Of a stretch of DNA of 64,000 nucleotides, positions 38,139 to 47,507 are shown piece by piece (within the stretch, counting starts at the first letter, position 1; each line of letters begins with the position of its first letter). The DNA is taken from positions 186,001-250,000 of the forward strand of contig NZ_AP027364.1 of assembly GCF_030295975.1 (NCBI RefSeq). Reading direction: 5' to 3'. This DNA comes from Thalassotalea atypica. GTDB lineage: Bacteria; Pseudomonadota; Gammaproteobacteria; Enterobacterales; Alteromonadaceae. The notes beneath the pieces are model-generated. The model did not search any database. It was given only the letters and a program-made list of their open reading frames with translations, and was not told where the DNA came from. The position numbers and the translations under genes were made by a program.

Positions 38139-39210
38139 CCCTATTAAAAAAGTCGTCATTGTCGGGCCTTTACCGCCTCCTGCGGGGGGAATGGCTAATC
38201 AAACACGTCAATTAGCAACGTTTTTAACTAATGAAAATATAGACGTAGATATCGTACAGGTAAATGCTTCGTATCGCCCTGCATGGATCGGTAAATTACC
38301 TATACTTCGTGCTGGATTTCGGTTGTTGCAATACAAGTCGGCGTTAAAAAATCAGCTTAAAGACGCTGATATCGTTCATATCATGGCTAATTCAGGATGG
38401 TCTTGGCACTTATTTGCTGCGCCAGCGATTAAAGTTGCCAAAACGTTCAATAAGCCTGTGATATTAAATTATCGTGGTGGCTATGCGGATGAGTTCTTTA
38501 AAAAGTCCTGGCATTACGTCAAACGAACAATAGACCTCGTTGATGAAATTGTCGTTCCATCGCCTTTCCTACAAGAGGTTTTCGATGGTTACGGAAAAAT
38601 AGCAGTCATTGTTCCTAATGTGCTAAATCAACAACGCTTCAACACCTTAGAGCGCACCGCAGCGAGAAAACCAACCGTTATCGTTACTCGAAATTTAGAA
38701 GCGATATATGACGTTGGTACAGCGATAAAAATATTCGCTAACATTCGCCACCAGTACCCAGAAGCGGAATTAAAAATAGCAGGTACAGGGCCAGAATTAG
38801 CATCGCTGACCGCATTGGCAGCATCAGAGGGTGTCGCATCACATGTTAATTTTCTCGGGCGATTAGCACCGGAACAAATGGCCGAACTTTATAAGTCTGC
38901 AGATTTAATGCTAAATACTAGCCTTGTTGATAACTCACCAAATTCAATCATTGAAGCCTTGGCCTGTGGTACGCCATGCGTATCAACTAATGTCGGTGGT
39001 ATTCCTAAACTCGTGAACCATGAGCATGATGCTTTGCTAGCAGAAGCGAAAGACGTGAACGCTTTAACGGTATATGCCTTAGCGGTGTTAAATCAAGAGA
39101 AAATGCGCGCTTCGTTGATTTCAAATGGGCTTGCTACGGCTAAAAAATTCTATTGGCAAAACGTTTGGGAACAGCTACGCCAATGCTATGAAAAAGCACA
39201 GAAAGGGTAG
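38131..39210 (+). CDS. Family 4 glycosyltransferase
   Basis: A 359-residue GT-B enzyme with a glycine-rich N-terminal acceptor motif (VGPLPPPAGGMANQ) and donor site LVDNSPNSIIEALACGTP with the conserved Glu. It is the fourth sugar transferase in this plus-strand operon and overlaps the preceding gene by eight bases. The sugar is unknown. Codon use resembles neighbouring genes. Confidence 0.9.
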   Translation: MTSPIKKVVIVGPLPPPAGGMANQTRQLATFLTNENIDVDIVQVNASYRPAWIGKLPILRAGFRLLQYKSALKNQLKDADIVHIMANSGWSWHLFAAPAIKVAKTFNKPVILNYRGGYADEFFKKSWHYVKRTIDLVDEIVVPSPFLQEVFDGYGKIAVIVPNVLNQQRFNTLERTAARKPTVIVTRNLEAIYDVGTAIKIFANIRHQYPEAELKIAGTGPELASLTALAASEGVASHVNFLGRLAPEQMAELYKSADLMLNTSLVDNSPNSIIEALACGTPCVSTNVGGIPKLVNHEHDALLAEAKDVNALTVYALAVLNQEKMRASLISNGLATAKKFYWQNVWEQLRQCYEKAQKG

Positions 39211-39214
39211 GCCA

Positions 39215-40570
39215 ATGTTTAATCGCTTCTATACGTCAATTGTTACGAGTTTATTGTTCCCTCTACATGAATTATTGAAAAAACACAAAACCGTTAAAAT
39301 AAAGCAACAACTAGAGCAAACTCAATGGTTATCACAAGAAGCCATCATTGAGCAAGCTGAGCAGCGCTTACATCAGTTTATAAAAAAAACCGTAACGGAA
39401 GTGCCTTATTATCGTCGTATTTTTACAGAAAAAGGGTTAACGCCCGAAAACATAAGATCAATTTCAGATCTGTCACAGCTACCATTTTTAGATAAAACGT
39501 CTATTAGAAATAACTTTGAACAAATTACGTCTGAACATGCAGGCGCTACACAACCGTTCACTACTGGTGGCTCAAGTGGTACACCGCTGACTTTTCTATT
39601 GAGTAATGAAAGAGTAAGCCATGATGTCGCTGAAAAGTGGCGTGCCACAAGGTGGTGGGACGTTGATATTGGCGATAAAGAAATCGTTGCCTGGGGATCG
39701 CCTATTGAGCTTGGCGCCCAAGACAAAGTACGTATCGCTCGCGATAAGTTGTTCAGATCAACCCTGATCCCAGCGTTTGATATGAATGAAACTAAGTTAT
39801 TAGGGTTTATCAATCAAATCAAAACAATTAAGCCCAAAATGCTATTTGGCTATCCTTCGGTATATAGTTTAATAGCCAAAACAGCGAAAGAAAAAAATAT
39901 CGACTTAACGCAATTAGGCATCAAAGTCGTATTTGTTACTTCTGAGCGCTTATATCCTTATCAGCGTGAGATAATTGAAACTATTTTTGGTGCTCCTGTA
40001 GCGAATGGCTATGGTGGCAGAGACGCTGGTTTTATTGCTCATGAATGCCCAAGTGGCAATATGCATATATCGGCTGAAGATATCATTGTTGAAATAATAG
40101 ACCCTCAAGGTAAGGTTTTACCCAATGGCGAAAGCGGTGAAATTGTCGTTACCCATATGGCAACCTCTGACTTCCCATTTATTCGGTATCGCACCGGTGA
40201 TGTTGGCACCATTGATACGAAACCATGTGCTTGTGGTCGTGGCCTACCGGTATTAAAAAATATTGAAGGACGAACAACTGACTTTGTTGTCGCGCATGAT
40301 GGCACCATTATGCACGGCTTAGCACTTATCTATATCTTGCGTGAGATGAATGGCATTGAAGAATTTAAGATAACTCAAGAAAGTATAGATTTTACACGCA
40401 TAGAAGTTGTCCCTAGTACAGAGCTATCAGACGAACTCAAAAATAAAATTATTACAGGCTTTAAAGCGCGTTTAGGCGAACAAGTCGATATAGGTATAGA
40501 GACGGCGCAGCAAATAGCGCCAGAAAAATCAGGTAAATTCCGTTATGTCATCAGTAAAGTGGATTATTAA
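39215..40570 (+). CDS. CapK/PaaK-like adenylate-forming enzyme
   Basis: A 451-residue relative of phenylacetate-CoA ligase and of CapK proteins found in capsule loci. The ATP-binding P-loop is seen as TTGGSSGTPL, with NGYGGRDAGFIAHEC and a YRTGDVGTID core motif. A metal-binding-like CACGRGLP is also present. Such proteins probably activate a carboxylate for transfer to sugar, coenzyme A or a carrier protein. In this locus it could supply the acyl carrier protein at 56405, since the usual exosortase-A acyl-CoA ligase is not seen; that is inference. I start at ATG 39215 (AAGGG upstream) rather than at an upstream in-frame codon inside the previous gene. Confidence 0.85.
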   Translation: MFNRFYTSIVTSLLFPLHELLKKHKTVKIKQQLEQTQWLSQEAIIEQAEQRLHQFIKKTVTEVPYYRRIFTEKGLTPENIRSISDLSQLPFLDKTSIRNNFEQITSEHAGATQPFTTGGSSGTPLTFLLSNERVSHDVAEKWRATRWWDVDIGDKEIVAWGSPIELGAQDKVRIARDKLFRSTLIPAFDMNETKLLGFINQIKTIKPKMLFGYPSVYSLIAKTAKEKNIDLTQLGIKVVFVTSERLYPYQREIIETIFGAPVANGYGGRDAGFIAHECPSGNMHISAEDIIVEIIDPQGKVLPNGESGEIVVTHMATSDFPFIRYRTGDVGTIDTKPCACGRGLPVLKNIEGRTTDFVVAHDGTIMHGLALIYILREMNGIEEFKITQESIDFTRIEVVPSTELSDELKNKIITGFKARLGEQVDIGIETAQQIAPEKSGKFRYVISKVDY

Positions 40571-40598
40571 TTATGATTACCAAATCGGGTAGTGAAAC

Positions 40599-40697
40599 AT
40601 GATAGACAGTTTATTTTTGTTAGTCGATGTAGCGGCGATGATGTTATTAATGCGCTGGGCAACTAGTGAAGATGAGAAAAGTAAGGATAACGACTAA
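40599..40697 (+). CDS. 32-residue membrane microprotein
   Basis: A 33-codon frame starts at ATG 40599 and ends with a TAA that overlaps the next start codon as TAATG. The product MIDSLFLLVDVAAMMLLMRW continues into the charged tail ATSEDEKSKDND: one hydrophobic helix then an acidic/basic end. The tight coupling to the ligase-like gene and the absence of any other frame in this 126-base gap support real translation. A ten-codon frame (40573-40602) also ends in an ATGA overlap with this start. I know no family for it; it may be a small subunit of the polymerase/ligase membrane complex. Confidence 0.6.
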   Translation: MIDSLFLLVDVAAMMLLMRWATSEDEKSKDND

Positions 40698-42004
40698 TGC
40701 GTGATTTATTATTGGTTATTTTCTTATTTATTGCTATTTATTACACATTTAAAAGACCGGTTGCCGGTGTTGCAGCTTGGGTGTGGATTGCGTTAATGGC
40801 CCCAACAGAATGGGTATTTGGTTTCTCGCAAGCTTTTCGCTTGAATTTAACTATCGTTGTATTTACAGCTCTTTCGTATTTTGTTTGGAAAGAAAAAAGT
40901 AGTCTAAAGTTTACTTCAATCCACTTTTGGGTATTTCTTTTCGGTTTTTGGATGCTAATTTCTACAATATTCAATATTAGATTAGATAGCGGTTTCGCAT
41001 GGTTCAAATTTACTGAGTTTATGAAGGTACTAGTTTTATTTTTGTTCGTTTCTTTGGTGATTAGAACGAAGAAAGATATCGATGTTTTTATCTGGGCGAT
41101 AGTACTGGGCTTATCGGCTTATGCAGCTATGGAAGCTATTAAATTTATATTATCTGCTGGAAGTTATCGTATAACGGGCCGCTCAGGAATTCTTCAAGAT
41201 AGAAATGATTTGGCTGTAGCTATTAATATGTCTATTCCGCTGGTGTTTTACCTTTGGAGTGTTACAAAGAATAAACACCTAAAGCTTGGTTTGCTTGGTT
41301 TAGCTGCCTTGTGTGCGGTAGCTATAGTTGGTACCTATTCTCGAGGCGGTTTTATTGGCTTAACTATTCTAGCTGTTGCTACGTGGCTAAGGTCTGAAAA
41401 GAAAATTTTATATGTTGTACTTGCTCTAATTGCCATGCCTATACTTTATGCAAATGCGCCCGAAGAATGGAAAGATCGGCAGGCAACTATTGAAACGGCT
41501 TCCGAACAAGACAATTCCTTTATTGGGCGCTTATGGGCATGGAAGATTGCGACGTTAATTGCGATAGATAACCCAATGACTGGTGGCGGCTTCAAAGCTA
41601 CAACAGATCCGCTGCTTTGGCGCACATATGCTGGCGTTACGCCTAATTTTGGACCGATTGAAACACCTCCAATACCCACAACTCTAAGACCCAAAGCTGC
41701 GCATAACATTTATTTTCAAGTGCTTGCTAGTGCTGGTTTTATGGGATTGTTTATGTTCCTGATTATGATGTCTAATGGATATCTTACAGCCAGAAAAATT
41801 GCTAGAAGAGTTACGTCAGAAGATGAACAATGGAAAAAGAATATAGCGAATGCCATATCATTGGCTTTTGTTGCCTATGGAATTACAGGCCTTAATGTGA
41901 GCTTGGCATATTTTGAACTTGTTTATAGTTTGCTAGCAATTGTTGCTGTTTTATCTACTATGGATGCCTCTATTGAGGATAATAAAAATAGGAGGCACCC
42001 CTAA
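40697..42004 (+). CDS. XrtA-associated O-antigen-ligase-like membrane protein
   Basis: A 435-residue integral membrane protein of the Wzy/WaaL/O-glycosylation ligase superfamily, resembling the putative ligase of exosortase A loci (TIGR03097). About eleven to twelve helices are seen with one larger periplasmic loop at about residues 255-345, containing SFIGRLWAWKIA and PKAAHNIYFQVLASAGF, the Wzy_C pattern with its His. It probably polymerises or transfers the finished polymer. It is the last gene of the long plus-strand operon and its stop lies two bases from the convergent gene. Confidence 0.88.
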   Translation: MRDLLLVIFLFIAIYYTFKRPVAGVAAWVWIALMAPTEWVFGFSQAFRLNLTIVVFTALSYFVWKEKSSLKFTSIHFWVFLFGFWMLISTIFNIRLDSGFAWFKFTEFMKVLVLFLFVSLVIRTKKDIDVFIWAIVLGLSAYAAMEAIKFILSAGSYRITGRSGILQDRNDLAVAINMSIPLVFYLWSVTKNKHLKLGLLGLAALCAVAIVGTYSRGGFIGLTILAVATWLRSEKKILYVVLALIAMPILYANAPEEWKDRQATIETASEQDNSFIGRLWAWKIATLIAIDNPMTGGGFKATTDPLLWRTYAGVTPNFGPIETPPIPTTLRPKAAHNIYFQVLASAGFMGLFMFLIMMSNGYLTARKIARRVTSEDEQWKKNIANAISLAFVAYGITGLNVSLAYFELVYSLLAIVAVLSTMDASIEDNKNRRHP

Positions 42005-42006
42005 AA

Positions 42007-42963
42007 TTAATTATTATTGAAAAATTCTCTTAGCCTTAAAAGCTCACCTTTTTTCATGTTGAGTGAGTACATGAGTGATGTTCTTTTTTGACTAGTTATA
42101 AAAAATTTACCTAGCTGATACGTTAACAAGTCTTTGATATAGCGAACGACCAAATAGCGTGGCATATTAAACAGTAGATTGATATTAGTATCTAAAAGTT
42201 GATTCTCGATGTTATAATTAGCATTGCCTTTGCCTTGTCTAAATGCTCTTCCTTTAAGCCAGTCGAGTTTCAATTGCTCACTTCTTATTTGATGGATTAC
42301 TTTTGCGTTAGCGACATACATACCTGAAAAGCCTTGGTTTTGTAGTCTTGCTAATAATTCAGTTTCACTGCCCATAATGTAATCTTTTCCATTTGGACCA
42401 ACACTTTGGTTGAAAGTAACACCACCTATGAATACGTCGCTTTTTATAGCCATATTGCCACCCCAAATTTTTACTGGGAGAATTTCCTCGTCTTTCGCTC
42501 CCATATCTTTGATGCAATATGCACCGATGATATTTTTGTCTTTGATTGGTATATAAGATGGCCAGTCTGTAATTGACGGTATCAAGCCGCCGCAAAAAAT
42601 AGAAACGTCATCATAATTTAAAAATGCAGATTTGTATGCTTGAAGCCATTGGGGATAGGGAATAATGTCGTCATCAGTAAATACTATATAGTCTCCCGAA
42701 ACCTTTGCTAAACCCATATTTATAGCTGCATTTTTCCCAGGGGTTGGGCACTGAAGAAAAGTGATAGGAAGATCATATGAATTAACTATATTTTTTGTAC
42801 TTTCTAAACATGCGTTATCTACAATGATAATTTCGAACGAAATACCGGAAGTGTCGAGTGACAAAAAACCGTTTAGGCTTTTACGTAAGATATCATCACG
42901 TTTAAATGTGGCGAAAAGAATGGTTATAGCTACTTCATTGCTAATAGAGTTTTTCATTTTCAC
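42007..42963 (-). CDS. Family 2 glycosyltransferase
   Basis: A 318-residue GT-A fold transferase. The nucleotide-binding ILFATFKRDD near the start and the metal-binding FTDDDI at about residue 95 are intact. No membrane helix is clear. It is the last gene of a five-gene minus-strand cassette and overlaps the end of the sulfotransferase fusion by 23 bases. Its base composition appears lower in G+C than that of the housekeeping genes, as with other genes of the cassette. Confidence 0.9.
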   Translation of the reverse strand: MKMKNSISNEVAITILFATFKRDDILRKSLNGFLSLDTSGISFEIIIVDNACLESTKNIVNSYDLPITFLQCPTPGKNAAINMGLAKVSGDYIVFTDDDIIPYPQWLQAYKSAFLNYDDVSIFCGGLIPSITDWPSYIPIKDKNIIGAYCIKDMGAKDEEILPVKIWGGNMAIKSDVFIGGVTFNQSVGPNGKDYIMGSETELLARLQNQGFSGMYVANAKVIHQIRSEQLKLDWLKGRAFRQGKGNANYNIENQLLDTNINLLFNMPRYLVVRYIKDLLTYQLGKFFITSQKRTSLMYSLNMKKGELLRLREFFNNN

Positions 42964-44374
42964 ACCATTTGTTAAATTCTCTGGCCATTTTATCAGACCA
43001 ATCTTTTCTACTTGCTAGAGTATATCGAGATTCAGCCTTATTCGTAACCACCTGAACAATAGGTGTTTTCTTTGCTCCTACAAAGTCTAAGATGGATTCT
43101 GTAGATTGCTCTAACTCTTCTAGCCGTATTTTAATCCATCTCGAAGAGTCTATATTCATGAGCTGGTTTTGAATAGTTGAATTCCAAAATGTCCAATACC
43201 AACAATTTCTTTCAAAAGATGACATTTTTTTCCATTCTTCTGAACTCATTTCATTGGCTTTATCGGCTTGGGGCCTATAGTCAGAGAAAATGTCTCTATA
43301 AAGAGGGTTTTCAAGCTTATCAGTGTCAGAGAATCCTAATTCTTCATCGCTAAACCAGCCCCTAGACCAAGTAGAATTTACGGCATATTCTGGTGAGCGA
43401 ATTAACCAAATAAACTTTGCATTTGGGTATAGCTCTGCTAATAGACTTACCATATTCGACAGCTTTTGATCAGATTCTCCATATATTCCAGTTGGGTAAC
43501 AGTTTAAATGTGAATAGAGGCTTGTTAATTCCGCTTTTGCCTCGCTTGATGTTTTTTCACCATGAAGGTATTCAGTAGATAAGCGAACCAGAGAAAATTT
43601 TGGTTCGTGTGTACAAGTTACTTCAGGGTGCTGGCTTAATAGCTTTGCTATTGTCGTACTACCCGCTCGACCAGTACTGAGAACAAAAAAGGGAGAACAC
43701 CTCTTATCCGTAAGATTTGTTGCGAATTTTGATAATTCTTGCTCTGACAAACGTTTCCCGTTACCCCCACCAAACTGTTGATTAGTAGCCTTTTTCTCAT
43801 ATTGTTTTTCATCTCTTTTACCAACGACCCGATGAGGTTGTGATACTACGATTTCACCGGAGGCAATATTTTTTGCGACGGTTGCTCCCATGCCTATAAT
43901 TGCTCCGTCACCAATAGTTATTCCTGGTAGTATATTCACATTCATGCCAATCCAAACGTTATTGCCTATTACAACAGGTTTATCAATGTGATCTGAGCTA
44001 TACGGGAGCAACTCCCCTTTAAAGTCGTGGTTTGAGGTATAAATAGTAATATTTCTAGAAAGGTGTGTGTTATCTCCAATAGTTAACCCTGCGCGTGAGA
44101 AAAAATAGCAGTTATCACCAACATGAATATTATTTCCCAAATTAATGCATCGCGGATGGCTTACGACAATATCACCATTTAGTTTTACTCCTATACCTTT
44201 GGTATATATTTGCCTCAAGAGTTTTTGAGATTGATAAGACTTATTTTCTAGAATCTGTTCTTTTATCCAATATGGCTTTGATTCACTGTATTTGCTTAAC
44301 CCTAGCTCAAAACACTTGGCTAAAAGTACATCTATTTTTAGCAGTGTTGCTATTTGTTTTAATAATTTATGCAT
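42941..44374 (-). CDS. Hexapeptide-repeat acyltransferase fused to sulfotransferase
   Basis: A 477-residue two-domain protein. Residues 1 to about 185 form a left-handed beta-helix acetyltransferase like WcaF/Maa: repeated I-G-D/N hexapeptides (IGDNTHLSRN, IGNNVWIGMNV, IGDGAIIGMGA) and the probable catalytic His in SNHDF near 116. After a Lys-rich linker, residues 228-477 are a PAPS-dependent sulfotransferase with the 5'-phosphate loop STGRAGST at 233-240 and a 3'-phosphate-type segment WLIRSPEYAVNS. It may both O-acetylate and sulfate the polymer. It precedes a GT2 gene in the same operon. The frame is continuous, so this is a real fusion. Confidence 0.87.
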   Translation of the reverse strand: MHKLLKQIATLLKIDVLLAKCFELGLSKYSESKPYWIKEQILENKSYQSQKLLRQIYTKGIGVKLNGDIVVSHPRCINLGNNIHVGDNCYFFSRAGLTIGDNTHLSRNITIYTSNHDFKGELLPYSSDHIDKPVVIGNNVWIGMNVNILPGITIGDGAIIGMGATVAKNIASGEIVVSQPHRVVGKRDEKQYEKKATNQQFGGGNGKRLSEQELSKFATNLTDKRCSPFFVLSTGRAGSTTIAKLLSQHPEVTCTHEPKFSLVRLSTEYLHGEKTSSEAKAELTSLYSHLNCYPTGIYGESDQKLSNMVSLLAELYPNAKFIWLIRSPEYAVNSTWSRGWFSDEELGFSDTDKLENPLYRDIFSDYRPQADKANEMSSEEWKKMSSFERNCWYWTFWNSTIQNQLMNIDSSRWIKIRLEELEQSTESILDFVGAKKTPIVQVVTNKAESRYTLASRKDWSDKMAREFNKWCENEKLY

Positions 44375-44391
44375 ATAAGTTTTTGTATAAC

Positions 44392-45795
44392 CTATGTTTT
44401 TCCCAATAATTTCAGCAATAATGGTTTATCTAAGATAAAAATAGATGTTACCCAGAAAGTAGCTGCTAAGCCTAAGTAAACGAATAGTTGCCATTCAAAT
44501 AATGACAGCTGTTGAAATTTGTACAGCAATACAAAAAACAAGACACCAGTGCCAGCAATCAGTGGCTGACTCAATGCTTTCAAATATTCTCGTATGGATA
44601 ACTCAATTAGCTTTCGTAATGATAAAATGACCCAAAGTAGTCTTAAAAAAGCACCGAAATAAAAAGCCAATAACACATGTTCTAGAGGAAATATGAAAAT
44701 CAAGCTACCTACCCCTACACGTAGCAGGCTAAATGTCACTTTAAACTTCATATATAGCTTATCATTACTTGTTACCGTTAGTACTTGTTCATAAAAAAGT
44801 GTGATCGTTAAAATAAAATAGAGCCCAGTAAGAAGCGATAAGTACTTAGCTGCGCCTAACCACTGTTCACCAAACAATATATACAACATTGTTTTGTCTA
44901 GTGATACAACAATTATTGTGAATGGGATAGATAAATAGAGTATGACTTTCGTACAAGTGAGGTAAGCAGCTTTCAGCGCTTTGTGTCCTTTTTCCATAGC
45001 AAAGTATGGAGAGATTAATGGCTTAATAGCGCTAATCACACCGGTTTCAAAAAGTGTAATAGTAGAACGAGCTCGACTGTATAAACCGAGTGTTGCAACA
45101 GACGATGCTTTAGCAATTAGTATTTCAAGTACATTATTAGCTATATAGCTAATAATGTTACTGCCACCAACATTTTTACCAAACGAAAATACTTGCTTAA
45201 CTCCTTTTAATTGAAAGCCAAATTGAGTTTCTTCATCCTTGTAAAAGGTTATTACTGCTACTGTTGTAATGGTACCGAGTACTGATGCAAAAGCAAGACT
45301 AAATGCTCCAAAATCGTAATAGGCAAATGCTAAAGATGCTATGGCATTTACCAAGGTATTGGCAACATTCGCAATAGATACTGGCCTGTAATTCATGGTT
45401 TTGCGCATGACTGCCATTGCAATGGAGCCAAATGGAGACAAAAACATGTTGAAAGACAATATCAAGATAAGCCAGCCAATATCCTTATGGCCATAGAAAT
45501 CCCCAACTATAGGAGTTAAAGCCATTATTAACAGTGCAATAGGCCAAGCAATTAAAACTGATGCTGTAAACGCAGAAGAAAGAGTCGCGTATGAGCTATC
45601 CTTTTCTTTGATGATGTATTCTGAGATGCCAAAATCTCGAAACATTTGCGCAATGCCTGTAATCGCCGCCGCAACGGTAAATAACCCGATATGCTCTGGT
45701 GTTAGTATGCGCGCTAGAATCAGCGTTGAAGCTATTTGTATTATTAAGGTTATATATTTAGAGGCAAACGAATATGCTAGAGCCTTGCGGATCAT
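44392..45795 (-). CDS. Polysaccharide flippase (Wzx/MOP family)
   Basis: A 467-residue integral membrane protein with about twelve to fourteen helices. The N-terminal SFASKYITLIIQIASTLILARILTPEHIGLFTVA is shortened here to its key features: a basic start, a long first helix and the ARILTPEHIG loop typical of the RfbX/Wzx flippases. It would move the lipid-linked repeat unit to the periplasm. It is the only flippase in the window and so probably serves the whole exopolysaccharide locus. Its start overlaps the TPR gene stop by four bases. Confidence 0.9.
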   Translation of the reverse strand: MIRKALAYSFASKYITLIIQIASTLILARILTPEHIGLFTVAAAITGIAQMFRDFGISEYIIKEKDSSYATLSSAFTASVLIAWPIALLIMALTPIVGDFYGHKDIGWLILILSFNMFLSPFGSIAMAVMRKTMNYRPVSIANVANTLVNAIASLAFAYYDFGAFSLAFASVLGTITTVAVITFYKDEETQFGFQLKGVKQVFSFGKNVGGSNIISYIANNVLEILIAKASSVATLGLYSRARSTITLFETGVISAIKPLISPYFAMEKGHKALKAAYLTCTKVILYLSIPFTIIVVSLDKTMLYILFGEQWLGAAKYLSLLTGLYFILTITLFYEQVLTVTSNDKLYMKFKVTFSLLRVGVGSLIFIFPLEHVLLAFYFGAFLRLLWVILSLRKLIELSIREYLKALSQPLIAGTGVLFFVLLYKFQQLSLFEWQLFVYLGLAATFWVTSIFILDKPLLLKLLGKT

Positions 45796-46472
45796 TTGGA
45801 TTGCTCAGTTTCTTTTTTCTCTATTTTGTGTTTTAACCCTAGGAGGGGATAGCCATTATCATAGGCTAACTTTGCAAAATGCTTTGCTTGTTTAAGGTCT
45901 CCAATCTCTACATAAAGTAGCCCAAGGTTGTATTGAATTTCAGGGTTTTTGGGATCTAATTCATATGCTTGAAGGTAATAATTTTCAGCTAAAGATAGGT
46001 TATTAAGGTACTTTAAATGTATACCATAGAGCATATAAGGAATAGGGTCTTTGGGGCGAAAGTAAATAGCTCGTTTGAAATAACACGCTGCGGTATACAT
46101 ATTAGTACGTCTAAGGGTTTCGCCGGGTTGTAATTGCTTTAAATCTCTTCTTTCTAATGTTGAAACCGCGTACAAAGCTCTATGATGATTTGGCAGCGCT
46201 CGTAGTGTATAGTCTAAATCGCCGTGCGCTGTACCTTTTCCGCTTTTGCTACTTTCTAGCCTTTCTATATTTTTCTTAAAATGAGCACCTAGCACTAAAT
46301 GTACGTTGTCTTTGTTGTTTGGGTTTCTGAAGTCGAATGGTCCATATGAGTTAGTTAGCGGGGCGCCAGAAATAATACCACAAGTCTCGTTATCTCTAAA
46401 TGCTGTGGCATTAGGACTAAATAAAACTGTAAATATGCTAATTGCCAATAAAGCGTAATAAGTTGTTTTCAT
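45792..46472 (-). CDS. Secreted TPR-repeat protein
   Basis: A 226-residue protein with a signal peptide (MKTTYYALLAISIFTVLFSP, cut near ATA-FRD), a Cys-containing N-terminal region and three or so tetratricopeptide repeats in the C-terminal half (ALYAVSTLER, AENYYLQAYELDPKNPEIQYN, AKHFAKLAYDNGYP). It is probably a periplasmic scaffold. I start at ATG 46472 because it gives a proper signal peptide; the frame could begin 13 codons earlier, inside the oxygenase gene. It may substitute for the TPR lipoprotein PrsT usually found with exosortase A, but it is shorter and lacks a lipobox, so this is speculative. Confidence 0.8.
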   Translation of the reverse strand: MKTTYYALLAISIFTVLFSPNATAFRDNETCGIISGAPLTNSYGPFDFRNPNNKDNVHLVLGAHFKKNIERLESSKSGKGTAHGDLDYTLRALPNHHRALYAVSTLERRDLKQLQPGETLRRTNMYTAACYFKRAIYFRPKDPIPYMLYGIHLKYLNNLSLAENYYLQAYELDPKNPEIQYNLGLLYVEIGDLKQAKHFAKLAYDNGYPLLGLKHKIEKKETEQSK

Positions 46473-46485
46473 TTTATTAGTTCTT

Positions 46486-47379
46486 TTAATCTTCAATAAG
46501 TTTGGCTGCACGCCAAATTACAGGTTTTGATTCTAACCATCTCTTGAGTCTTTTGCGTTTGCTTAGCTCCACTTTGAATAAGCCACTTTCTAAGTTAAAT
46601 AAATCACCAGTGAAGTTAATATGCTTGCGAGGAATTGGTGTCGCAGTTCTAGGTGTAACAGCGTGCACAGAACGTTCTGAATTGATAAATAATACCAAAG
46701 TGTTGGCTTCGTACTTTACTTCATTTGAGATGGTGACTTTGTTTTGTTCAAGTTCCATAGGTAAATGGTCAGCATGTATCCGCCCTTTGCTAGGGATTAC
46801 CATTGGATCCGTAATCTCGCATACTGCTAAGTCACTCCCTGATGAGTCGTCTTCTTCATCTCTAAAGTATAATAATGCAGCAAAGAGCTCGGAAGGTCGA
46901 TCTACGTGTGGTCCTCTAACCTCACGTGGTTGTTCTGTAAAATTGACGTAGAATTGGCATTCTAATGAAATGTCACTTTCGTAGTTTTCTGGATTATTTG
47001 CGGCTCCAGTTTGACGCATTGAAGTTGAAAACTCTGAGAGCGACTTACCTAATTGTTTTGTAATATTTGGGTGTAACTTATTAATTGCGTCACCAAATAT
47101 TGTGACTAAATCTTGAAAAAATTCATTTGATGTATGATAGCTCAAAAAGGCCTTCCATTGCTCACTAATTGAATCATCTTGAAGAGCTTTACACGCAGGA
47201 TAATCGTACCAAGTATCTTTTTTTTGTTTACCATCTAATACGGTTTCAACGTCGGGAAATTCAGCAGACAATCTATTAAAAATTTCTGGATCTAAGGCGT
47301 TTTTGATAACTATGTGTGGATATGGTGTTAAAACTATTTCTGAACTAGTCGCATTGGCTAGGATACTATGTCGGTCCAT
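46486..47379 (-). CDS. 2-oxoglutarate/Fe(II)-dependent oxygenase-like protein
   Basis: A 297-residue protein with the prolyl-4-hydroxylase-type double-stranded beta-helix. The iron-binding HxD is seen as HVDRPSELF (about residue 165) and the distal His in RSVHAVTPR (about 240), followed by Pro-Arg that may hold 2-oxoglutarate. Such enzymes hydroxylate amino acids, sugars or lipids; in polysaccharide loci the substrate is unknown. It is the first gene of the minus-strand cassette and is divergent from a family 4 glycosyltransferase. Confidence 0.82.
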   Translation of the reverse strand: MDRHSILANATSSEIVLTPYPHIVIKNALDPEIFNRLSAEFPDVETVLDGKQKKDTWYDYPACKALQDDSISEQWKAFLSYHTSNEFFQDLVTIFGDAINKLHPNITKQLGKSLSEFSTSMRQTGAANNPENYESDISLECQFYVNFTEQPREVRGPHVDRPSELFAALLYFRDEEDDSSGSDLAVCEITDPMVIPSKGRIHADHLPMELEQNKVTISNEVKYEANTLVLFINSERSVHAVTPRTATPIPRKHINFTGDLFNLESGLFKVELSKRKRLKRWLESKPVIWRAAKLIED

Positions 47380-47507
47380 TCTTCCATTTCCTTATTTTGT
47401 TTATCTCAAATTTCCTTGCCTTTATTAAACAGAAACTTGTTTAATTCGAATAGATAAATAGATTAACATTAATAGTGTGTTAATTGGAAGTTAAGGGAAC
47501 CAATCTT

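Noticed and set aside
39125-39214. Upstream extension of the CapK/PaaK-like protein
   Set aside because: It lies inside the preceding glycosyltransferase gene; ATG 39215 has its own ribosome site and a sensible N-terminus.
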